38,218 nt of DNA from Actinomycetes bacterium. GTDB lineage: Bacteria > Actinomycetota > Actinomycetes > Propionibacteriales > Propionibacteriaceae. This document shows positions 15,704-22,028 of this stretch, one piece after another; within the stretch, counting starts at the first letter, position 1; every line of letters starts with the position of its first letter. A program made the translations under genes and the position numbers. The DNA is taken from the NCBI GenBank assembly GCA_023393755.1, contig JAEXCA010000125.1:1-38218 (forward strand), given 5' to 3'. A model generated the notes under the pieces. The model worked only from the letters and a program-made list of their open reading frames with translations, was not told the origin of the DNA and ran no database searches.

Positions 15704-17083
15704 TCACTTCAGGTTGAGCATCGGGGTGAAGATGGCGTCGTACTCGGCAGCCAGTGCCTTGACGTCGCCGCCCTCGGCGATCTTCTGGAAGAACTCCTCC
15801 AGCTTCAGCGAGCCCTCGATGGCGGCCCAGCCCGGCGCCGCCGGGGTCAGCTTGGAGTTGCTGGCCGACTCCACCAGCGCCTTGGCGAACTGGTCGTCGC
15901 CCATCGCCGAGACGTAGTCGGAGTTGGCCGGGCCGAGCCCGTTCTCACCCAGCATCGTCTGGTACTCCGGCGAGAAGATGATCCGCAGCAGTTCGCGGGC
16001 ACCTTCCTGGTTCTTGCTGGCGGCGGAGATGCCGATGTTGGAGCCGCCGGCGAAGACCGGGGCGGGCTTGCCGTCGTTGCCGGGGAGGACGAAGTTGCCG
16101 AAGATCTCGTCGTTCCACTGGTTGACCAGCTTGCCCTCGTCGTTCTTCACCACGTCGCCGATCGACCAGTGCGCCCAGCCCGGAGCCATGACGGTGGCGG
16201 CGGACAGGGACACCTCGACGTCCTTGTCACCTTCCTTCACGGTGCCGGAGTCGTTGAGGTAGGTGTACACGCTCTGGTCGGTCATCGTGCGGGGAGCGCG
16301 GGAGGCGTTCTTCTGGATGTCCTGGATCTGCTCCAGGCCCTTGATGGTGTTCGGGTCCGACAGGGTGGAGACCCACTGGCCGTTCTCCTGCTTGGCCAGG
16401 TCACCGCCGTTGGCGAAGATCCAGGAGATGCCGTTGCGCCAGTCCTGGCCGCCCAGGAAGAAGCCGGAGAAGTCCTTGATCTTCCGCGGGTTCTTCTCGG
16501 TGATGGTCTTCACCGCGGCGTTGAACTCGTCCAGCGTCTTGGGGACCTCGACGCCGGCCTCCTTCCACACGTCCTTGCGGTAGAACATGTAGCGGGAGCC
16601 GAAGTAGTACGGCAGGGCGAACTTCTTGCCGTCCACCGCGCCGACGTCGACGAAGGACTGCAGCAGCTTGGCGCCGCCCAGTTCCTCGTACAGGTCGGAG
16701 ACGTCGGCGAAGGCGCCGACGTTGGTGAAGGTCGGTGCCTGGGTGTTGCCGATCTCGGTCACGTCCGGGGTGTTGTTGGCGTCCGGCAGCGAGGTGGTCA
16801 GCTTGGCGATGATGTCACCCCAGGTCTGCTCCTCGATGGTCAGCGTCGCACCGGTGCGCTTGTTGTACTCGGCGATGAGGTAGTCGCGCAGCGCCTGCGG
16901 GGTGTCGCCGCCGATCAGCCAGAAGGTGATGTCCTGGCCGGCGGGTGCCGGAGCGTCGGTGGACGGAGCCGCTTCGGTGGGGCTGCTCGGTGGAGGCGTG
17001 GTGTTGGCAGGGGTGCCGGCACAGGCACCCAATGCCAGGGCAGACGCGGTGAACAAAGCCACCGCGGCCAGCTTCTTCTTCAT
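15704..17083 (-). CDS. sugar-binding lipoprotein of an ABC importer (CUT1)
   Basis: A 459-residue extracellular solute-binding protein. The signal peptide MKKKLAAVALF is followed by lipobox LGAC with Cys21, then a Thr/Pro/Ser-rich tether to about residue 50 and a mature two-lobe domain of the bacterial family 1 type (TFWLIGGDTPQALRDYL near the N-terminus; FGSRYMFYRKDVWKEAGVEVP and a GGSNIGISAASKN segment further on). ATG 17083 has GAAAGGAAA just upstream. It captures the imported sugar at the cell surface for the two permeases that follow. The GH94 gene in the operon suggests chitobiose or a short chitin oligomer; the binding site itself does not show that. It lies 56 bp after the ROK repressor. 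Confidence 0.95.
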   Translation of the reverse strand: MKKKLAAVALFTASALALGACAGTPANTTPPPSSPTEAAPSTDAPAPAGQDITFWLIGGDTPQALRDYLIAEYNKRTGATLTIEEQTWGDIIAKLTTSLPDANNTPDVTEIGNTQAPTFTNVGAFADVSDLYEELGGAKLLQSFVDVGAVDGKKFALPYYFGSRYMFYRKDVWKEAGVEVPKTLDEFNAAVKTITEKNPRKIKDFSGFFLGGQDWRNGISWIFANGGDLAKQENGQWVSTLSDPNTIKGLEQIQDIQKNASRAPRTMTDQSVYTYLNDSGTVKEGDKDVEVSLSAATVMAPGWAHWSIGDVVKNDEGKLVNQWNDEIFGNFVLPGNDGKPAPVFAGGSNIGISAASKNQEGARELLRIIFSPEYQTMLGENGLGPANSDYVSAMGDDQFAKALVESASNSKLTPAAPGWAAIEGSLKLEEFFQKIAEGGDVKALAAEYDAIFTPMLNLK

Positions 17084-17139
17084 GGTTTTCCTTTCGGTTC
17101 GGACCTGGTGGCCGGACTGTGGGTTGGGGGAGTGCCGGT

Positions 17140-18282
17140 TCATGACACTCCCAGTTGGATACGACGGACGAGCGCGACGGCGCCGAGCAGGACGGCGTCG
17201 TCCCCCAGCGAGCTCAGGCTCAGCCTGACCTCGCCGCGGAAGTCGGAGTGGGTGCGTTCGGTGACCACCTGCTGGGCGGCGGTCAGCAGCGCGCCGTCCA
17301 CCAGGTCGGTGGGGCCGCCGATCACGATGTCGTTGAGGTCGAGCATGCCGACCACGGGGGAGAGCGCCATCCCGAGCCGGCGACCGGCCTCGGTGAGCAC
17401 CTCCTCGGCCTCCTCGGCGGTCGCCGCGGCCATCCGGCGCCGCAACGACGGCACCGACAGCCAGGTCTCCAGGCAGCCGTTCTTGCCGCACGGGCAGGGG
17501 GTGCCGCCGTGCTCGATCACGACGTGACCGATCTCGCCGGCGGCGGCGGAGGTTCCGGTGACCACCGAGCCGGCGATCAGCAGGCCGGCGCCGACACCGC
17601 GGGAGATCTGGATCCGGATCAGGTTGGCCGGGCCGGCGGCGAAGGCGCGTTCGGCGAGCACCGCGACGTTGGCGTCGTTCTCGACGTGGATGGGCAGCCC
17701 GAGGGCGTCGCTGAGCCGCTGCTGCAGCGGCAGGCCGTGCCAGGCCAGGTTGGGGGCGGCGATGATGGTGCCCTGCCGATCGACGGTGCCGGGGCTGCCG
17801 ACGCCCAGGCCGAGGATCGGACGGGTCGCGCTGCCGATCAGCTCCTTCGCCAGGTCGAGCACCGCCTGGTAGGCGGCCTCGCCGGTGCTCACGTCGAGGT
17901 CGCGCTGGGCGAGTTCCCGGGCCTGGCCGCGCAGCCCGAACACCCCGCCGGAGATGATCCGGGGAGCGGAGAGATCGAGCGCGACGATGTCGCGGCCGTC
18001 GTCGCGCACCGAGAGCATGGTGGCCGGCTTGCCGGGCCGGGAGTCGGCGGTGACGCCGGTCTCGACCACCAGTTCGTCGGCCATCAGCTGGGAGACCAGG
18101 TCGGAGATGGTGACCCGGGTCAGGCCGGTGCGGCGGGCGAGGTCGGCGCGGGAGAGGCGGGGTTCGTCCTGGAGCGACTGCAGCACCAGCGCGAGGTTCT
18201 GCCGCCGGCCGTCCTCGGGCCGGGTGGAACGCGGTCCGGCACCGGGATGGCGGTGCGAACTCGCGGCGCGTCGCTGCTGCAT
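17140..18282 (-). CDS. ROK-family transcriptional repressor (NagC/XylR type), operon regulator
   Basis: A 380-residue protein with an N-terminal winged helix-turn-helix at about 28-85 (SRADLARRTGLTRVTISDLVSQL) followed by a ROK sugar-binding domain. The ROK part keeps IHVENDANVAVLAE and a zinc site, PCPCGKNGCLE. Such proteins bind an operator and release it, or change activity, on binding a sugar or sugar phosphate. It is the first gene of the sugar operon, and a 19-bp palindrome ends 4 bases before its ATG, so it probably represses itself and everything downstream. The likely inducer is a breakdown product of the imported disaccharide; this is inference. Confidence 0.93.
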   Translation of the reverse strand: MQQRRAASSHRHPGAGPRSTRPEDGRRQNLALVLQSLQDEPRLSRADLARRTGLTRVTISDLVSQLMADELVVETGVTADSRPGKPATMLSVRDDGRDIVALDLSAPRIISGGVFGLRGQARELAQRDLDVSTGEAAYQAVLDLAKELIGSATRPILGLGVGSPGTVDRQGTIIAAPNLAWHGLPLQQRLSDALGLPIHVENDANVAVLAERAFAAGPANLIRIQISRGVGAGLLIAGSVVTGTSAAAGEIGHVVIEHGGTPCPCGKNGCLETWLSVPSLRRRMAAATAEEAEEVLTEAGRRLGMALSPVVGMLDLNDIVIGGPTDLVDGALLTAAQQVVTERTHSDFRGEVRLSLSSLGDDAVLLGAVALVRRIQLGVS

Positions 18283-18286
18283 GTTT

Positions 18287-18322
18287 GTTAGTAAACTTTA
18301 CGAACACATGCTGAGCAAGCAA
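18287..18322 (-). promoter_or_regulatory. operator and promoter of the sugar operon
   Basis: GTTAGTAAACTTTACGAAC (18287-18305) is a 19-bp palindrome around a central C with one mismatched pair, in an AT-rich island unlike its surroundings and close to operators described for actinobacterial ROK repressors. On the minus strand TAAAGT (18295-18300) is a plausible -10 with TTGCTT (18317-18322) as -35 and a 16-bp spacer. A repressor on the palindrome would cover the -10. The mRNA leader would be very short. Confidence 0.65.
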
Positions 18323-18413
18323 CAACCCACTTCGTGACCAGATCGTTACCTGATCCCGAAGAGGGAGGTCCAGCGGCCGGGTCGTGCCGGCCGGCGGGTG
18401 CGGGACGGGCGCG

Positions 18414-19343
18414 CTACGTAAGGCCACCTCCGGGTCGTGCCGGAGTCCCGCCGGCGAAGGCCGCGCCGATCGCGGCAGCGGGGACGTCCACGGGGAGCAG
18501 CCGGAACCGCTCCGCGAGCCTGAGGGACGCGATGAACGGCGAGGCCTGCTCCCAGCGGGCGATCGCTCGCCGCACCCCGGACCCGAGCTGCTCGCCGAGC
18601 TGGCTGAGCCCGCCGCCGATCACCACGTCGTCCACGTCGACGGAGAGCGCGAGCAGGCGGACGGCCTCCGCGACCCCGGTGAACAGCCGGTCGCGGACCA
18701 CTGTCGCCGCCGGATCGCCCGTTGCGGCGGCCCGGAAGAGGGCTCGCGCCGGCAGCGGGTCGTCGCTGGGCCACTGCCGGGCGATCCCGGATCCCGAGGT
18801 GAACAGCTCGAGGCAGCCGCGCTGGCCGCACTTGCAGGGGGGGCCGGCCGGATCCACCGGGATGTGCCCGATCTCGCCCGCCACGCCCAGCACGCCGCGG
18901 CGCAGCTCGCCGTCCAGGACGAGTCCGGCGGCCAGGCCGGTGCCGAGGTTGAGGTAGGCCATGGAGGCGGTGGGCCCGCGCCCGAGCAGGTGGAAGGCGC
19001 CCAGCGCCGCGGCGTTGACGTCGTTCTCGACGTGCACGTCCCGCCCCAGCCGACGCTCGAGCTGGGCGCCGAGGTCGAGGGTCTCCAGCCCGAGGTTGAC
19101 CGCGTGCTTCACTTCGCCGCTGGCCGGATCCACCGAGCCGGGAATGCCGATCCCCAGCGCCGTCACGTCCGTCACCCGGACGCCGGCGTCGGCCGACAGC
19201 CGGCGCACCGCCTCGACGGAGGTGTTCAGGACGGCGTCCGGGCCGAAGCCGGTTGGGAGCCGGACGGAGCGGGCGACGCCGCCGCGCTCGTCGAGCGCGA
19301 CCGCGTTGGTCTTGGTGCCGCCGATGTCCAGGCCGATCCGCAC
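18414..19343 (-). CDS. second ROK-family sugar kinase
   Basis: A 309-residue ROK kinase lacking a DNA-binding domain. It starts VRIGLDIGGTKTNAV (ATP loop at 6-11), has HVENDVNAAALG with the catalytic Asp, YLNLGTGLAAG, and zinc motif CKCGQRGCLE. GTG 19343 has GGGAGGG 6 bases upstream, which I prefer to the in-frame start at 19376 inside the divergent operator region. The substrate is a hexose or amino sugar and is not visible from sequence. It is divergent from a ROK repressor that probably controls it. The 131-bp gap to the sugar operon holds that operon's promoter. Confidence 0.9.
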   Translation of the reverse strand: MRIGLDIGGTKTNAVALDERGGVARSVRLPTGFGPDAVLNTSVEAVRRLSADAGVRVTDVTALGIGIPGSVDPASGEVKHAVNLGLETLDLGAQLERRLGRDVHVENDVNAAALGAFHLLGRGPTASMAYLNLGTGLAAGLVLDGELRRGVLGVAGEIGHIPVDPAGPPCKCGQRGCLELFTSGSGIARQWPSDDPLPARALFRAAATGDPAATVVRDRLFTGVAEAVRLLALSVDVDDVVIGGGLSQLGEQLGSGVRRAIARWEQASPFIASLRLAERFRLLPVDVPAAAIGAAFAGGTPARPGGGLT

Positions 19344-19442
19344 TGACGTCCCTCCCGCGGAACTTACTTTGATCACTCACTAAAGTCTGAGCCCCACCAT
19401 AATGGGAGCGGAGGCGAACCGCAACGCCCGGAGGGGAACGAG
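19344..19442. promoter_or_regulatory. divergent control region between ROK kinase and ROK repressor
   Basis: An AT-richer 99-bp region. CATAAT (19398-19403) is a good -10 for the repressor, 39 bases before its ATG. Around 19366-19386, ACTTT and AAAGT sit at the ends of an imperfect 21-bp palindrome (ACTTTGATCACTCACTAAAG is most of it), a candidate operator serving both directions. Its inner bases pair poorly, so binding by the adjacent repressor is only a suggestion. Confidence 0.45.
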
Positions 19443-20555
19443 ATGAGGGCCAGCCAGGGGGAGATCCGACGGGCCAATCGGACCCGGGTGCTCCAGCTCA
19501 TCATGAGCGGCCATGGCAGGGAGTCCCGCGCGAGCATCGCCCGTCGCACCGGGCTGACCTCGGCGACGGTCTCGTCGATCGTCGCCGACCTGATCGAGGA
19601 CGGCTTCGCCGAGGACGGTGGGGTGGCCGAGAGCACCGGTGGCAAGCCGGCCACCCTGCTGCGGATCGATCGGCGGCAGCGCCTGATCGGCGCGATCACC
19701 TGTGACCGCTACCGGGCCCGGAGTGCCCTGCTCGATCTCAGCGGCGCGGTCGCCGCGCCGCCGCGGGCCCACCCGATGGTGCGCTCCGGGCGGGCGGTCG
19801 TCGACATCCTGCGGGAGCTCGAAGCCGACGCCGGCGGGAAGCTGCTGGCGGTGGGGATCGCGATTCCCGGTGCGGTGTCGGGCGAGGTGGTGCACGAGAG
19901 CGTCCAGCTCGGTCTGCGGGAGGTCGACCTCGGGCTGCTGGCCGGGGGCGTCACGACGCCGTTCCACCTGATCAACGACGCCGATGCCGCGGCCCTGCAG
20001 GAGTACTCGCTGCGGGGCACCCCCCGTAGCCAGCTGCTGATCACGCTCGGACACGGCACCGGCGCCGGGATGATCTTCGACGGCGAGCTCCATCGTGGCG
20101 CCAGCGCGCGGGTGGGGGAGATCGGCCATGTCCGGATCGATGCCTCGCCCGACGCGCCGCGGTGCCGCTGCGGCCGGCACGGCTGCCTGGAACGGCTCAC
20201 GGCCATCCCGTACCTGCTCGACCTTCCCGAGGACGCGGATCTCGACACCGCCGACATCGAGGGGCTGGCGGTCCTGCCGGAGCACGCCGCGGCCATCGAC
20301 CGGGCGGCGCGGGCGCTCTCCTCGGCGATCCTGATGACCTACGCGGCCATCGACGTGCCGCACGTCATCCTGGGCGGCATGGCCCCCAGGCTCGGCGGCT
20401 GGTTCATCGACCGGGTACGCGACCACTGCCGCGAGGAGCACCCGGTGGGGGCCTCGATGGTCGAGATCGACTACGCGGTCGCCACCGCGTCCGACCACTT
20501 CCGCGGCGCCGCGGAGCACGCGCTGCGCGAGCAGCTCGGCATCTCCTGGGGCTGA
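19443..20555 (+). CDS. second ROK-family transcriptional regulator
   Basis: A 370-residue NagC-type regulator: helix-turn-helix at about 10-65 (SRASIARRTGLTSATVSSIV), then a ROK domain with LINDADAAALQEY, TLGHGTGAGMIF and the zinc-binding CRCGRHGCLERL. The region that holds the ATP loop in kinases (around AITCDRYRARSALL) lacks DxGGT, as expected for a regulator rather than a kinase. ATG 19443 has GGAGGGG just upstream. Divergent orientation to a ROK kinase points to local control of that kinase; effector unknown. Confidence 0.92.
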   Translation: MRASQGEIRRANRTRVLQLIMSGHGRESRASIARRTGLTSATVSSIVADLIEDGFAEDGGVAESTGGKPATLLRIDRRQRLIGAITCDRYRARSALLDLSGAVAAPPRAHPMVRSGRAVVDILRELEADAGGKLLAVGIAIPGAVSGEVVHESVQLGLREVDLGLLAGGVTTPFHLINDADAAALQEYSLRGTPRSQLLITLGHGTGAGMIFDGELHRGASARVGEIGHVRIDASPDAPRCRCGRHGCLERLTAIPYLLDLPEDADLDTADIEGLAVLPEHAAAIDRAARALSSAILMTYAAIDVPHVILGGMAPRLGGWFIDRVRDHCREEHPVGASMVEIDYAVATASDHFRGAAEHALREQLGISWG

Positions 20556-20627
20556 CCGACCGTCCGCGATCGCAGCGGGCGGCCGCAATTCGGTGCAGGA
20601 TGGGGACAGCAACCCAGAGGAGCAGCC

Positions 20628-21674
20628 ATGCAAGCCATCGCCTACGCCATCGACTCGCCCACCGGGCGGTTCGCCCGCACCACCATCGAGCGGCGGGAGC
20701 CTGGGCCCACCGAGGTGCTGTTCGACATCGCCTTCGCCGGGATCTGCCACTCCGACATCCACACCGCCCGCGGCGAGTGGGGGCGGGTGACCTACCCGCT
20801 GGTACCCGGGCACGAGATCGCCGGCATCGTCCGCCAGGTGGGGTCGCAGGTGACCGGGTTCTCGGTCGGCGACCGGGTCGGCGTCGGCTGTTTCGTGGAT
20901 TCCTGCGGTGACTGCGAGCAGTGCCGGGCCGGGCGCGAGCAGTTCTGCGAGGTTCCCGGCGGAACGGTCTGGACCTACGACGGCGTCGGCCGGGACGGGC
21001 TGCCCACCGCCGGCGGGTACTCCACCTGCATCACGGTCGAGCAGGACTACGTGCTGCGGATCCCCGACGGCATCGACCTGGCCCAGGCCGCCCCGCTGCT
21101 CTGCGCCGGGATCACCACCTACTCGCCGTTGCGTCGCTGGGGAGCCGGTCCCGGCAAGCGGGTCGCCGTGATCGGGATGGGCGGGCTGGGGCACATGGGC
21201 GTCCAGCTCGCCGCGGCGATGGGCGCCGAGGTCGCGGTGATCAGCCAGACCCGCGCCAAGGAGGCGGACGGACGCCGGTTCGGCGCCACCGAGTACTACG
21301 CCACCAGCGAGGAGGGGACGCTGCGCAGCCTGCGTGGCAGCTTCGACCTGATGATCAACACGGTCTCGGCCGGGGTGGACTTCAACCGGCTGCTGGGCTG
21401 CCTGAAGGTGGGCGGGGCGCTGGTCGACGTTGGCCTGCCCGAGCACCCGGTGGAACTGCGGTTGAACGCGCTGATCGGCGGCAACCGCATCCTGGCCGGC
21501 TCGAACATCGGCGGCATCGCCGAGACCCAGGAGATGCTCGACTTCTGCGCCGAGCACGGCCTGGCCGCCCAGGTCGAGATCATCGGTGGCGAGGACATCA
21601 ACGATGCCTACGACAAGGTGGTGGCCTCCGGGGTCCGCTACCGCTACGTGATCGACACCAGCACCTTCGCCTGA
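20628..21674 (+). CDS. zinc-dependent alcohol dehydrogenase (NAD(P)-linked, YahK/CAD type)
   Basis: A 348-residue medium-chain dehydrogenase/reductase. Catalytic zinc ligands are Cys40 (AGICHSD), His62-Glu63 (PGHEIAG) and Cys159; the structural zinc loop has Cys93, Cys96, Cys99 and Cys107. The nucleotide fold has GMGGLG at 183-188, and SQTRAKEADGRRFG follows the second strand, consistent with the aldehyde-reducing cinnamyl-alcohol dehydrogenase-like branch that often prefers NADP. The exact substrate is unknown. GAGGAG lies before the ATG. The 72-bp gap upstream is enough for its own promoter, so a link to the ROK genes is not certain. Confidence 0.94.
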   Translation: MQAIAYAIDSPTGRFARTTIERREPGPTEVLFDIAFAGICHSDIHTARGEWGRVTYPLVPGHEIAGIVRQVGSQVTGFSVGDRVGVGCFVDSCGDCEQCRAGREQFCEVPGGTVWTYDGVGRDGLPTAGGYSTCITVEQDYVLRIPDGIDLAQAAPLLCAGITTYSPLRRWGAGPGKRVAVIGMGGLGHMGVQLAAAMGAEVAVISQTRAKEADGRRFGATEYYATSEEGTLRSLRGSFDLMINTVSAGVDFNRLLGCLKVGGALVDVGLPEHPVELRLNALIGGNRILAGSNIGGIAETQEMLDFCAEHGLAAQVEIIGGEDINDAYDKVVASGVRYRYVIDTSTFA

Positions 21675-22028
21675 CCGGGCCCAATGGGCGAGTTCGACCC
21701 CTCCGCGTCCCCGCTCAAGCCGTGACCAAAGTGGTTGTCCCACGTTCCGTATCGCCCTTCGTCAAGGTGTGATCGAAGGGGTCTGGCCACCGCTTTGGAC
21801 ACAGCTTGACGCTCAGCCGAGACCGAGCGGGGTCGCCGGCACCAATCGCGCATCCGCGCCGCATATCGCACCGCTGCCGGCGCCGGCCATCGCCAGTCGC
21901 GCATTGACGCCGCATATCGGCGTACTCCGGCCGCCGAAAAGCGGTGCGATTGTGCGGTTGAGCCGGAGGCGGCCGCAGGCCGGCTTGATAAGCGGTCTGG
22001 TTGCGCTGAGGCCAGCCCGACAAGCTCC
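21675..22028. repeat. 354-bp convergent intergenic region with hairpins and a 23-bp direct repeat
   Basis: CCCTTCG/CGAAGGG (21755-21780) is a perfect 7-bp inverted repeat. A 23-bp direct repeat, TCGCGCAT-NNN-CGCCGCATATCG, occurs at 21846-21868 and 21897-21919 with a 51-bp period. CTGAGG (22006-22011) pairs with CCTCAG (22027-22032), which covers the phosphofructokinase stop codon and may end that transcript. No convincing gene is present; short minus-strand frames here only echo the repeat. Confidence 0.7.

Noticed and set aside
18414..19376. Second ROK kinase starting at 19376
   Set aside because: That start lies in the AT-rich control region; GTG 19343 has a strong GGGAGGG site and matches the usual kinase N-terminus.
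21644..21904. Small minus-strand frame with DMRR-type peptide echo in the convergent gap
   Set aside because: The echo comes from the 23-bp DNA repeat; codon use and composition are not gene-like.
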